DNA from: Nostoc sp. NMS7 | GTDB lineage: Bacteria; Cyanobacteriota; Cyanobacteriia; Cyanobacteriales; Nostocaceae | Assembly (NCBI RefSeq): GCF_017115085.1 | Contig: NZ_JABXKJ010000239.1 | Location: forward strand, 1-64,000 | Direction: 5' to 3' | DNA: 64,000 nucleotides | Part shown: positions 54,220 to 63,467 of the stretch, piece after piece | Position numbering within the stretch: position 1 is the stretch's first letter | How the letters are laid out: each line of letters begins with the position of its first letter | The notes under the pieces: model-generated | What the model saw: only the letters and a program-made list of their open reading frames with translations | Databases searched by the model: none | What the model was told of the DNA's origin: nothing | Made by a program: the position numbers and the translations under genes

Positions 54220-55302
54220 ATGGAACGTCCAATCTTATACTTAGCCATAACTAACCACGGCTTTGGTCATGCTGCCCGCACGGCTTCTGTCGCTGCGACA
54301 ATTCAAAAGTTATGTCCAGAAGTTCTGCTAATTCTAGCGACTACTGCCCCACGCTGGTTGTTAGAGTGCTATATAGAAGGCGATTTTATCTATCGTCCCC
54401 GTGCATTTGATTTGGGTGTGGTGCAAACGGATAGTTTGACAATGGATAAAGTAGCGACTTTAGAAAAGTTGCTCGATATTAAGAAGCATCAAAATTCCCT
54501 GATTGCTTCAGAAGTGAATTTTATCCGCCAAAATCGCGTTAATCTCATCTTGGCAGATATTCCCTTCCTCGCTCCTGGGTTTGCCAAAGCTGCAAACATT
54601 CCCTGCTGGATGATGAGTAACTTTGGCTGGGACTTGATCTACCGAGATTGGGGAGGCGAATTTACCACAATTGCTGATTGGATTAGTGATTGGTATTCAA
54701 AGTGCGATCGCCTGTTTCGTCTTCCCTTCCACGAACCAATGCCAGCTTTTAACAATATCACAGATGTCGGCTTAACAGGCGGTTCTCCCCGTCACTCTGC
54801 TGATGATTTACGCTCTCTTTGGGGAATAACTGCACCAGCTGAAAAAACTATTTTGTTGACCTTTGGCGGCTTGGGTTTGCAGCAAATCCCATATCATAAC
54901 CTGCGGCGATTTTCAGATTGGCAATTTATCGTTTTTGATCAATCTGCCCCTGATTTACCTAATTTAGTGAAAATTAATGACCGTAAATATCGCCCTGTAG
55001 ATTTTATGCCTATTTGTGGACGAGTCGTTTCTAAACCTGGTTACAGCACTTTTTCGGAAGCCACACTACTAGGAGTACCTATTGTTAGCATCCCACGTGA
55101 GGACTTTGCCGAAGCAACTTTTATAATAGAAGGTATAACTAATTATAATCAGCATCAAATCATCACCCCATCTGAGTTTTTTCAAGAAACTTGGGATTTT
55201 CTCCATGATTTACCTCAATCACCAAAGCAATCTCAACCAATTGCTAAGGATGGTAATGAAGCGATCGCTCATGCCGTTATTAAGTATTTCGACTCAAAAT
55301 AA
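54220..55302 (+). CDS. Glycosyltransferase-like protein (GT28/MurG-type fold)
   Basis: The ATG at 54220 (MERPILYLAITNHGFGHAA) is preferred over an upstream one at 54166, because the family starts with this Rossmann strand and GHGxGH-type loop; the product is 360 residues. The C-terminal half has LLTFGGLGLQ and the VVSKPGYSTFSEA nucleotide-sugar site seen in MurG-like enzymes, plus PREDF-AE. It resembles the N-terminal domain of plant L-arabinokinase and bacterial glycosyltransferases. The donor and acceptor are unknown. It follows the C-S lyase after a repeat. Confidence 0.8.
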   Translation: MERPILYLAITNHGFGHAARTASVAATIQKLCPEVLLILATTAPRWLLECYIEGDFIYRPRAFDLGVVQTDSLTMDKVATLEKLLDIKKHQNSLIASEVNFIRQNRVNLILADIPFLAPGFAKAANIPCWMMSNFGWDLIYRDWGGEFTTIADWISDWYSKCDRLFRLPFHEPMPAFNNITDVGLTGGSPRHSADDLRSLWGITAPAEKTILLTFGGLGLQQIPYHNLRRFSDWQFIVFDQSAPDLPNLVKINDRKYRPVDFMPICGRVVSKPGYSTFSEATLLGVPIVSIPREDFAEATFIIEGITNYNQHQIITPSEFFQETWDFLHDLPQSPKQSQPIAKDGNEAIAHAVIKYFDSK

Positions 55303-55410
55303 AGTTATTCAAAACCACAATAAATATTTGAAGTTCTCACCTCAAGAGTATCAGTCACAGATGTTAGTTAACTTGAGAGAGACTTATAGGGTTTCCTAAT
55401 CAGATGAGGT

Positions 55411-55465
55411 ACATCATAGCCCCCTCTCGAAGAGCGGGGAGGGGGTTTGGGGGTCGGGTTCTTGT
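55411..55465. repeat. G/C-rich hairpin repeat
   Basis: GCCCCCTCTCGAAGAGCGGG with GAGGGGG and GGGGGTCGGG arms; the same class as the elements near 40670 and 63660. It abuts the truncated gene that follows and may have disrupted its 5' end. Confidence 0.6.
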
Positions 55466-55468
55466 ACC

Positions 55469-55860
55469 TCATTTAACCGAGAACGGCTATATAATGAAAA
55501 CCAGAAGCAAGTAGAGGATATTTCTCAATCCTTGACATATGCTACTTTTGTGACTGCCGGAATTGCCTTTGTTGCCTTGTTACATCAAGTAACAGTTTAT
55601 TTCATTCCTGAACTACAAAAACTACGAATACCAACCAAGAGGATACAACATCCTCGAAAAACAGGTTACAGCTGCCAGAGCCAGATCGGGCTAACATTAC
55701 AGCTTTATCTCACAATCTGCCTAACACACCGATCATCCCAGATATCCGAAAAAATTCTGTAAATGCCGTGTTAAGCCTATTCAGGAGAAGAGATACTCAG
55801 TCTAGTGATCAACCAACGGCAGAACAACAACCAAATCAAGTAGATTCAACTGCTAATTAG
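55469..55860 (+). pseudogene. Broken gene for a single-span membrane protein
   Basis: An open frame with no start runs from 55469 (NRERLYNENQKQVEDISQSL), through a hydrophobic helix (TYATFVTAGIAFVALLHQVT), to ELQKL. The sequence then makes better sense one frame over: TTNTNQEDTTSSKNRLQLPE continues to VDSTAN before the TAG at 55860. A single-base shift near 55625 and the loss of the start, probably through the repeat at 55411, explain the damage. The product is not recognised. Confidence 0.5.
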
Positions 55861-55891
55861 CTTTTACTTTCATCAATAATTACTGTTTTAA

Positions 55892-56305
55892 ATGAGTCAC
55901 TACCAAAAGTTACTAAAAATTTCCACCACTGCCAAATCGTTTTACAATATCACTGCAAAAATTGAAGCCACAGTTGCAGAGTCGGGAGTTGAAACTGGTC
56001 TTTGTACTTTATTTTTACGCCACACTTCAGCCAGTTTAGTTATCCAAGAAAATGCTGATCCTGATGTTCTTGTGGATCTAGCTAATTTTATGGCAAAACT
56101 CGTCCCAGAATCAGGCAAATACATCCACGATGCAGAAGGCACCGATGATATGCCGGCACACATTCGTACCGCACTTACCCATACTTCTGAACATATCCCC
56201 ATTAATCGTGGTCATTTGGTGCTAGGAACTTGGCAGGGAATTTATATTTGGGAACACCGCCAGCGCAGTCATTTAAGAGAATTGGTTGTCCATATTTCTG
56301 GATAG
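55892..56305 (+). CDS. YjbQ family protein (UPF0047)
   Basis: This 137-residue protein has the YjbQ core: GLCTLFLRHTSASLVIQENA, then DLANFMAKLVPE, DMPAHIRTALTHTS and the C-terminal GTWQGIYIWEHR. The family includes proteins with secondary thiamine-phosphate synthase activity in vitro, though the physiological role is uncertain. The length is typical. It is preceded by a broken gene and followed by a promoter-like AT-rich gap. Confidence 0.92.
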   Translation: MSHYQKLLKISTTAKSFYNITAKIEATVAESGVETGLCTLFLRHTSASLVIQENADPDVLVDLANFMAKLVPESGKYIHDAEGTDDMPAHIRTALTHTSEHIPINRGHLVLGTWQGIYIWEHRQRSHLRELVVHISG

Positions 56306-56597
56306 AAATTTCTCATGTTTCATTTATTTAAAGTGTAGCTTTGTAGAGTTTAAATACCCAGTTTCTACTGCGTAAGTAGGTAAGTGTAATATTGTAACCA
56401 TTTGTAAATATTCAATAAATTTTGCAGTGGTAACTTTCTGATGAAAATTATTGGTGCAAAATTAATCAGGCACATCCTAAATAATTTGTGTAAATTTGTA
56501 AATTCAAAAGTTAAGTTTATTTGTGATTATTTAATCATCTACTTATTGCGATATACACTAATGTTTAGTGTAAGTTGCCTGGGCTATTTCAATTACT

Positions 56598-57347
56598 ATG
56601 AAGCAAGAACTGACACCAACTCATACTTTCCGATTGATTGATGAAATCTTTGCCCAGCAGTCTGTAAACCTATTATCACTTAATCCCCAAAAGACATTAA
56701 TTACCAGTTTTACAGAATTGGGAAATTTGATTACTGAACAAAACCCTGACATTCAACTCCTCACAACCCTTCAAGAAACTCTCGAATGCATAGTATATAC
56801 TCAGTTGCAAAATTTTCCAGAAAACATCTTCTGGGATTTTGATTTTCTGGTAAGTAGTATGCTTAGGCAGGCTTTAGTAGCAGATGAGGGCGCTATACCT
56901 TTTTTAACAGTTTTTGGCGAAAAGATGGTTTCTCTGACAGAGATGTTCGGAAATAAAACGGAAATGCGCTTTCGTTACGTTCACGATTTTATGTATGGAT
57001 TTGACTGGGCAAGATGGGTACAAAAAGAGCCACATAAACGCGCACATATAGAGCCTTTTAGTCTGGTTTTTTTAGATTATTTGCTCGTCAAAGGTAAAGA
57101 ACTTTTACAACGTATTAATCATGGTCAGATCACATCTTATAAACTGTGTGATACTGGCTACCGAAATCCCTTCACTTTTTCTCGTGAACCAAAAGATGAA
57201 TATCGTCTGTTAACTTATCTTGCTGAAGAACAACTTATCCCGGTGGCAGTGTGGAACTGGAATGCTAGCCCTGTATGGAACAAACCTTTTCAGGAAATGC
57301 GCCAGCAATTAGCATTAAAATTAGATATTCAACCACAGAGACACTGA
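56598..57347 (+). CDS. Conserved-looking hypothetical protein, 249 residues
   Basis: Soluble and mostly helical by composition, without a signal peptide or membrane helix. Notable segments are a Trp/Phe-rich FPENIFWDFDFLVSSMLRQA, FRYVHDFMYGFDWARWVQKEP and, at the C-terminal end, an AVWNWNASPVWNKPFQEM block. I do not recognise the family. The balanced composition and length suggest a real, probably cyanobacteria-restricted protein. Its ATG overlaps the end of a short upstream frame that is not credible. Confidence 0.6.
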   Translation: MKQELTPTHTFRLIDEIFAQQSVNLLSLNPQKTLITSFTELGNLITEQNPDIQLLTTLQETLECIVYTQLQNFPENIFWDFDFLVSSMLRQALVADEGAIPFLTVFGEKMVSLTEMFGNKTEMRFRYVHDFMYGFDWARWVQKEPHKRAHIEPFSLVFLDYLLVKGKELLQRINHGQITSYKLCDTGYRNPFTFSREPKDEYRLLTYLAEEQLIPVAVWNWNASPVWNKPFQEMRQQLALKLDIQPQRH

Positions 57348-57359
57348 TAATAAATTCAA

Positions 57360-57445
57360 AATTCAAAATGACGCTCTCTACGAGACGCTAAAAGCGTAGC
57401 TTGCTTCTCTGTAAGAGTACGCGGACTCGCTAACGCTGCGCTAAC
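57360..57445. repeat. Dispersed repeat (TTCTCTAC family)
   Basis: TCTCTACGAGACGCTAAAAG and CTTCTCTGTAAGAGTACGCG sit between two genes, next to an AATTCAAAA heptamer run. Confidence 0.7.
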
Positions 57446-57525
57446 AAAATTCAAAAATGGAACCCTTTAAAAGGCAAGTATTTAGCTACTTGCTATATAC
57501 AAAATAATTGCCTGGAAATTATAGT

Positions 57526-58314
57526 ATGAAAATTGCTGATTTAATAACTTGGTTTGAAGCATGGGCAAATCCCGCTTGGTGTGAAAGCTGGGATAATTGT
57601 GGCTGGCAGATTGAACCGGGAGTGTTGCAGGAAAAAGCGCGGGTTTTGGTGTGTTTGACACCGACTTTGGCAGTAATCCAAGAAGCGATCGCTCTGAATG
57701 CTAATCTGATATTTGCCCATCATCCCTTAATTTTTACTCCTCCCAAATCTTTACGCACTGGTGAAGCGATCGCCGAAATGGTAAGGTTAGCCTTTAGCCA
57801 CAATATTGGTATTTACACTGCTCACACGAATTTTGACCAAGTGCAGGATGGTACTGCTGACGTTTTGGCTCAGATTTTAGAACTCAAAGAAGTTACTCCC
57901 ATAGTACCTACACAAGCCGGATTAGGATATGGGCGTGTTGGTTTGCTAGAGCCATTTCTGACATTACAGGAATTACTCACAGCGATTCAAACCCGACTTG
58001 CTTCCCCTAATTTGATTTTTTCCCCAACTGCTGATTTACAGCAAACAATTTCACGAGTTGCCCTTTTGGGCGGTTCGGGGGCTAGTTACATTTCAGGCGT
58101 AGCGAAAACTGGCGCTCAAGCTTATCTGACTTCTGATTGTAAATTTCATCAGTTTCAAGAAAGCCGCGATTGCAATCTTATTTTAATCGATGCTGGACAT
58201 TATGCTACCGAACGTCCGGCTTGCGATCGCTTAGTCCAAAAATTCCAGTCTTTAAACTTAGACTGGGTGCAATTAAGTCAAAAGGATGAAGATTTCCGCC
58301 AGTTTTTTGCTTGA
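57526..58314 (+). CDS. Nif3-like dinuclear metal-centre protein
   Basis: With the ATG at 57526 (MKIADLITWFEAWANPAWCE) the protein has 262 residues; a TTG six codons earlier is less likely. The family signature is clear: ESWDNCGWQI, FAHHPLIF with two His, the ahead-lying IYTAHTNFDQ and the C-terminal LIDAGHYATERP with Glu and His for the metal pair. NIF3/GTP cyclohydrolase-I type-2 proteins form hexameric rings; no nitrogen-fixation function is implied. The biological role is unknown. Confidence 0.92.
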   Translation: MKIADLITWFEAWANPAWCESWDNCGWQIEPGVLQEKARVLVCLTPTLAVIQEAIALNANLIFAHHPLIFTPPKSLRTGEAIAEMVRLAFSHNIGIYTAHTNFDQVQDGTADVLAQILELKEVTPIVPTQAGLGYGRVGLLEPFLTLQELLTAIQTRLASPNLIFSPTADLQQTISRVALLGGSGASYISGVAKTGAQAYLTSDCKFHQFQESRDCNLILIDAGHYATERPACDRLVQKFQSLNLDWVQLSQKDEDFRQFFA

Positions 58315-58597
58315 TTGCTGATGTTTGACGAGATTTTTTGGATACTTGCCTAAAAGTTTCTTTATGTTTTAATATTGTTAAGTTATTTGCCTTCTCAATA
58401 TTGGGTGAGGCGAAAAATTTTTGTAACCATCTATCTCTGTAGACCAAGAGATAGATGCACTTAGAGCTAATATTGTGATGCGAATCACTAGTTATGTGTA
58501 ATTATAATCACACAATACTTATGTTCCATATCAATTAGTAGCAGAGAAAAATGTTCCACACTTGAGATCACAAATTGTTTACTCTGCCCTAATCGAG

Positions 58598-58816
58598 ATG
58601 ATTCGTACACTTGTTGACTCTGCCTTCCAAACTGGATATCTTAGTGTTGAATCTGAGGGTTTACTCCAGCAAGTACTAGCCACTAAATGCTGGAAGCAAC
58701 AGGATTTGTCAGCCCTGGCAACCCTATATAATGCAGTTCGCGCAGGTCAAATTAAACGAGAAGCGTCCTCGTCGAATGTGCCTATGGAATTTCCCCTACC
58801 GTATAAATCTTGCTGA
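58598..58816 (+). CDS. Small hypothetical protein, 72 residues
   Basis: An ATG at 58598 with a weak GAG site upstream gives 72 residues (a TTG at 58562 would give 84). It is mainly helical: MIRTLVDSAFQTGYLSVESE, LLQQVLATKC and ALATLYNAVRAGQIKRE, then a Pro-rich tail. It looks like a genuine small soluble protein, but I do not recognise the family. Confidence 0.5.
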   Translation: MIRTLVDSAFQTGYLSVESEGLLQQVLATKCWKQQDLSALATLYNAVRAGQIKREASSSNVPMEFPLPYKSC

Positions 58817-59380
58817 TCCTCCCATCTCCTTTGCCTCTTTCCCCGATCCGTTGGCTTTTTCTTAGTCATGAGCAGCCAAAAATCTGAAAAACTCAAAACT
58901 CTTTGGGTGTTGTTGTTGAAAAGCATCAAGGTCAGCAAGAGAATGAGTTAAGATCAGGTACAAGTGGGTAAAAGTAAAGCCAAGTCCCCGGACTTCCCCG
59001 TAATGCCAATGAGTAAAAGTAGGCAAGTTAAACAACCGCAATCAACGATTATTTTGGAGTATTCTTTATTACATAATGGTAAGAATGACTCATCAACAAA
59101 TATAAACCTGGTTAGGACAGGTACTGAATTGTTTGACTTTTATAAAGCAGACATTCCCTAGAACGAGCCGGAGGGAGATTGAGTTCATTGCTAGAGCAAT
59201 CATTGATTAATGACCCAACATTTCCCGATATTTTGACAACTACAAGCAAATCTTGGGATTGGGTCATGAAGCGTACTTGTTCTCAACCGTGAAATTAACC
59301 TCTTAAAGGTGTAATGTAATGGGATAAAACCCAGATATTGACAGGTTTAACTACGTTGTTTAAAAAGGCAGAAACAATAC
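58817..59380. other. Gap, one doubtful frame
   Basis: A 65-codon GTG-started frame (58964-59161) has no family resemblance or strong ribosome site and I leave it uncalled. The rest is unremarkable; the end holds the leader of the next gene. Confidence 0.4.
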
Positions 59381-59692
59381 ATGCTACACCGCAAGATTTA
59401 TCAACTGTGTTGCGATGGGCGCGAGGTATGTGTTTTCTTGCGGGACCAGCAACGCTGGATTGAACGCGCCCGCATCATCGACATAGAGGGAGATTTAGTG
59501 ACCCTACGCTATGAAACAGAAGAAGAGGACGAAGTTTGTTCTTGGGAAGAAATGGTTCGCCTTGAGAGCATTGGTGCTGTAACCCAAAAATTGGCTTCAG
59601 TACCACGCGGTAATGTGGAACCTTTGATGACTGAAGATTGTCCCGAAGCTGAACGCATCCACAACCGTTACACTGACTCGAATCCAGAATAA
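59381..59692 (+). CDS. DUF6679-like small cyanobacterial protein
   Basis: This 103-residue acidic protein begins MLHRKIYQLCCDGREVCVFL and has DQQRWIERARIIDIEGDLVT, then an acidic Glu-rich run before VCSWEEMVRLESIG. The SH3-like beta pattern (WIERARI, DLVTLRY) and this length match a small protein family common to cyanobacteria, which I believe is DUF6679. Function is unknown. It ends 77 bp from the convergent metallo-hydrolase, across STRR repeats. Confidence 0.7.
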   Translation: MLHRKIYQLCCDGREVCVFLRDQQRWIERARIIDIEGDLVTLRYETEEEDEVCSWEEMVRLESIGAVTQKLASVPRGNVEPLMTEDCPEAERIHNRYTDSNPE

Positions 59693-59693
59693 T

Positions 59694-59755
59694 TAGCCAT
59701 TGGTCATTAGTCATTAGTCATTGGTCATTAGTCATTAGTCATTAATGACTAAGGG
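59694..59755. repeat. GTCATTA heptamer repeat
   Basis: About eight units of GTCATTA/GTCATTG between convergent genes, the same STRR family as at 4961 and 27477. Confidence 0.85.
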
Positions 59756-59769
59756 CAGCGGACTGATGA

Positions 59770-61437
59770 CTATTGACTATCATTTAGACCTTCAAAGGCA
59801 GGACAGTAACCTTCTAGAGTTACCTTAAAGTTATATAACGGGGAAGCTGGATTCCAACACCTCTGGCCTCTTTGATGTCGGCAGGTACCGCAACAGTCTA
59901 CATCTGTCCATGTATAGCGATCGCTATTTTGGGTGAGCAGTTCTCGTTGAGACAATCCCCTTAATACTAGTTCTTCTCCTTGCCAACGAGCTTCAATTAA
60001 ACCAGTATCGGCAAATTGCCGCCAACGCGAATCGCCAGTAATCACATTGGGTAGGGTGATGGTAATTACTGTTCCCAACTCTGTCAATTCGCCTTCGTAG
60101 TTAGTTTCTGGTGCTGCTGGTTGTAAAAATGTATCGCCGATCGGCAGTTCTACTAAGGTGTCAGCCGCCGGTGAATGTACATGGTAGCGGTTTTGCAACT
60201 CTTCTAAGCTAGTCAGGTCTGCCAAATAGCCAGGAGAACCGTGGACAAAAATGACGTGCTGGGGTCGCAAATTATGAATTAGCTGCGTAGTACCAGGGCC
60301 ATCACTATGTTGAGCTAAAAGATAGGTTTCGACATTGGTAGGCGCTAAGTATTCTTTGTTAACTTTTATATCAATTTTTTCTGGTAGGAGGATCAGCCAA
60401 GGGCCGGTGTCTAGTTGGCAGTGCTTACCCAAATCATCTGTTGAGTCCGTAAGGACTATACAAGGTGACTTGCCCACTGTGGGACGATGTTCTGGTTGTA
60501 AACGACGTACGCGAGGACGCACCCGTTCATCCCAAAACAAGGGTTGATGGCGGGCGAAATTCTGCACGGATGGCGGGAGGTGGGGTAGCAGTTCTAAGTA
60601 GGCATCACACCCAGTAGCGACAGCACCATCTACCCAGATATCTAAATCTCGTCCGGTGAAGTGGTGATGTGAGCGTAAAAGCATTAATAGTTCTTGACCC
60701 AATCCTAAAGCCGGGGTGGGAAGAATTACAGAACAATGGTCAGCGATCGCCCGATTAATTCGCTCTGCTAATTGATTTTCTTGGGTGCGGCGATGGGGAT
60801 GACGGGATGTACCATAACTGCCTTCAATGATCAGCACATCCAAGTCTAAGCCTCGCAATTCCTCTAAACGCAAACCTTCTACCAACCGGGAGTTTGACAG
60901 GAAAAAGTCGCCTGTATATAGTAGCTTGTAAGTACGCTGCTGGGTGGTGTACGTGAGTAGAATTGCCACTGCCCCTGGTAGATGCCCGGCGGGAAATAAT
61001 TCTGCTACCAGACCCTCTTGGAATTCCACAGGCGATCGCAACGGCAAGGCATGACAAAATTGAGAAATTTCCTCAGCATCTTGGTCTAGCCAATTCAATG
61101 GCAGCAACTTGCTAGTCACCTCACTACCATAAATAGGTAAGTTTGGAAAAGTTTTATGCAGTGCCAGTAAGCCTCTGGCGTGATCTGGGTGAGCGTGACT
61201 AATCAAAACTAAATCTGCTGGTAGGGGCGAACTAGGTTCCCGTTCCGACTTAGTAAGCCCCTTAGCCAGCGATGAAATATCCTCCAAACCACAATCCAAC
61301 AGGATGCGATGTGGCCCCATCTTCACCAATAAACACACGCCCTCATTATCATGCTGGACACTATAGGGCAAACATTCTAATTCACTACTCGCTTCCGCAG
61401 CATCTACGCGAGAAGATGCCGACAGATTATTCCTCAT
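59770..61437 (-). CDS. Beta-CASP-like MBL-fold metallo-hydrolase with Cys-rich C terminus
   Basis: The ATG at 61437 (with GGGAGGA upstream) gives 555 residues; a TTG five codons earlier is possible. The metal site HxHxDH is H81-A-H83-P-D85-H86. The beta-CASP-like insert, with HFTGRDLDIWVDGAV and a late VIFVHGSPGYLADL, resembles RNA-processing nucleases. The C-terminal extension has CCGTC ... CW ... YCPAFE, a four-Cys arrangement likely binding zinc or an Fe-S cluster. Probably a nuclease acting on RNA, but the tail is unusual and its target is unknown. Confidence 0.85.
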   Translation of the reverse strand: MRNNLSASSRVDAAEASSELECLPYSVQHDNEGVCLLVKMGPHRILLDCGLEDISSLAKGLTKSEREPSSPLPADLVLISHAHPDHARGLLALHKTFPNLPIYGSEVTSKLLPLNWLDQDAEEISQFCHALPLRSPVEFQEGLVAELFPAGHLPGAVAILLTYTTQQRTYKLLYTGDFFLSNSRLVEGLRLEELRGLDLDVLIIEGSYGTSRHPHRRTQENQLAERINRAIADHCSVILPTPALGLGQELLMLLRSHHHFTGRDLDIWVDGAVATGCDAYLELLPHLPPSVQNFARHQPLFWDERVRPRVRRLQPEHRPTVGKSPCIVLTDSTDDLGKHCQLDTGPWLILLPEKIDIKVNKEYLAPTNVETYLLAQHSDGPGTTQLIHNLRPQHVIFVHGSPGYLADLTSLEELQNRYHVHSPAADTLVELPIGDTFLQPAAPETNYEGELTELGTVITITLPNVITGDSRWRQFADTGLIEARWQGEELVLRGLSQRELLTQNSDRYTWTDVDCCGTCRHQRGQRCWNPASPLYNFKVTLEGYCPAFEGLNDSQ

Positions 61438-62079
61438 GCTTCCTCCCCTCAAACCTGATCATCATCGACATATCCCAAAAGCCAAAAGTTACACAAATTT
61501 TGGTTTTGTGACTTAGGGGTAAGTTTTATTGTGCGCCCCTACACCCTGAGAATACAGATTTTTGATTGGGGAGGACGCCTCTACCGAACCCGCACTGGTT
61601 CGGAAAGGTGGGCTAACAAGAAAGCGATCAAATTAGGAGCTAAAGGATCCCTCTTGTTTATTTTCCCTTTGCAAGTTCTGAGCTATCTTAACCAACTCAC
61701 CCTATGGAAAGTCGTAGCGTCTACAGATTTATCTCAATGTGCAGAGCCATTGCCGTGATAGTTATCTGAATCATAGAATCCATTTTTCGTGCCAAAAAAT
61801 AAGCACGAAAGCGTAAATATAACTGTTAATCCCGCTAGAATCAGCTTTACATCCATTTGTTTGCTGCGCCTTAACTTAAAGACTTTCCTATATTAATTTA
61901 GTGGTTGGGTAATCAAACGCAATCACTAGAAAATCTTTACTATGCTTATGTGGATTGGGCAATAAGTAAATTTACCGCAATCAGTCAGATTGTAAAACTT
62001 TTCGGTTCACCTGTCTATCGATCTAGATGTAAATCAATATGAGTGCGATGTCTACGACGGGCTACGCCGGAGCAATTTT
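61438..62079. other. Gap without a credible gene
   Basis: A frame at 61531-61758 begins in a GTGCGCCCCTAC repeat and is not convincing. Positions 62044-62072 hold GCGATGTCTACGACGGGCTA, a dispersed repeat also at 73 and 62617. The remainder is AT-rich. Confidence 0.5.
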
Positions 62080-62547
62080 CTACAGTCCGTAAAAATCTTC
62101 ATCTAGAATCTGCCCAATCGAAAAAGGACAAACGGTAGGATACTCACTTTCCTGGGGTATCCTAACCCCAAACTTAGCCAGCTTACCTTCCTTAATCCCT
62201 AGCTTTCGAGCATCTGGGTAGGCTTTTTCTACCGTCTCTACCAGAAAACTTTTTAGAGAAGGAGTATCTGCCAAATTATTCAGAACTCGCTGACGATGTT
62301 CAAGTATTGAGCTATACCAGCTGCTTTTCATGCTATCGGGTACATCATGCCCAAGTCGTAACTTGAGTAAATGCGCTAACAAAATTGTCAGATTGCTTTT
62401 GAGCGCATTTTTCTCAGCCTTACCCAAATCAACTAGCTCCTCAATCAAATGCTCAATATCCAACGCCTCAAATTCATGATTTTGTAACTGTTGAATAGTT
62501 TGCTCAATCCATAATTGCAAATCTTGATCGTATAGCGTGTTAGGCAT
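62080..62547 (-). CDS. DUF29 family protein
   Basis: This 155-residue protein begins MPNTLYDQDLQLWIEQTIQQ and has the family core ALDIEHLIEELVDLGKAEKN followed by LLAHLLKLRLG and a WYSSILEHRQRVLNNL stretch. The DUF29 family is widespread and multiplied in cyanobacteria, all-helical, with no known function. The length is typical. Confidence 0.92.
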   Translation of the reverse strand: MPNTLYDQDLQLWIEQTIQQLQNHEFEALDIEHLIEELVDLGKAEKNALKSNLTILLAHLLKLRLGHDVPDSMKSSWYSSILEHRQRVLNNLADTPSLKSFLVETVEKAYPDARKLGIKEGKLAKFGVRIPQESEYPTVCPFSIGQILDEDFYGL

Positions 62548-63099
62548 TTCTCAGATCAACTCCCAGTTATTCAACATTCCAGCTGGCCTTGAAAGTTTAT
62601 CCGATCATAGCGATGAAAGCGATGTCTACGACGGGCTACGCCTACGCACATCCAATGAGAGACCAAGGTAGAGAGAGGAAAAGAGTCAGGAGTACGGTTA
62701 AACAGAAAAGGAAAAAGAGCGAGAGCTTGCTGGTATGTCGGGGTATGGTGAGCATAATTGGGTGCAAGGCAGCAGATTACACGCGGTTATGGGTATAATA
62801 ACAAGCTTGCAACTCCTAATTCCTGATTGAGAAAGTCAGATTTTATTTGGGTTTTTAGCTTTGTATTTGTGGGAGCATCCCAAATTTGGAAATTTACTAT
62901 TATGCTGCGTTCAGCCAGGAATAAGAGAATGAAGAAACGAACCGCATACTCCTACAAAGAAGCAAGCTACGCACAGCATCTCGCAGAGAAAAACGCAAAG
63001 AACGCAAAGTAAAAGAATTGTAAAGGGTTTTTGCTTGCGTCAGGCTAATAGTGAATTATTTATAAGTAATTAAAGTTATATGCTGCACCAGCCCACTAT
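62548..63099. other. Gap with one dispersed repeat
   Basis: Positions 62617-62647 hold the GCGATGTCTACGACGGGCTA element. Two frames (62589-62798 and 62827-63012) run through repeat or AT-rich sequence and are not called. Nothing else is recognised. Confidence 0.5.
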
Positions 63100-63218
63100 C
63101 CCGCCAAGAAATAAATTTCTTGGCTAATAGCGCAAGTCCACTCAAGTGGACTATAAACCTTATCCAGTCTTCTTTAGAAGACTTTAGCTATCAGCCTCAG
63201 AATGAATTCTGAGGCGGT
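63100..63218. repeat. Structured dispersed repeat with four hairpins, copy 2
   Basis: Partner of 54026-54145: CCAAGAAAT/AATTTCTTGG, AGTCCACT/AGTGGACT, GTCTTCT/AGAAGAC and CCTCAGAAT/ATTCTGAGG, with GCTAATAG and CTATCAGC arms. Stem sequences differ from copy 1 on both sides, preserving pairing. Confidence 0.8.
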
Positions 63219-63259
63219 TGTTGGGACTGATGCAAGTTCTGAGTATACGGAATTAATCT

Positions 63260-63467
63260 TAATTTTTGCTCACGAGTATCAAAGACTCATCCACGAGTAT
63301 CAAAGACTCTCCTACGAGTATTAAAGACTCTCCCACGAGTATCAAAGACTCTCCAGCGAGTATTAAAGACTCTCCCGTGAGTATCAAAGACTCGTCTGTG
63401 AGTATCAAAGACTCTCCCGCGAGTATTAAAGACTCTCCCGCGAGTATCAAAGACTCATTCACGAGTT
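63260..63467. repeat. 21-bp tandem repeat, about nine units
   Basis: Head-to-tail units of the type GAGTATCAAAGACTCTCCCR, each with the small dyad GAGT ... ACTC. No stop codon falls inside in the frames that yield a 7-residue repeat on either strand, but there are no start signals or neighbours to suggest a gene. Confidence 0.9.

Noticed and set aside
57526-58314. Nitrogen-fixation role for the Nif3-like protein
   Set aside because: The NIF3 name comes from yeast; the family is universal and not linked to nitrogenase.
61531-61758. 75-residue frame starting in GTGCGCCCCTAC
   Set aside because: The start lies in a common intergenic repeat and there is no recognisable domain.
62589-63012. Two plus-strand frames of 69 and 61 residues
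   Set aside because: The first runs through a dispersed repeat and the second is a Lys/Arg-rich AT-driven frame; neither has a ribosome site or protein-like composition.
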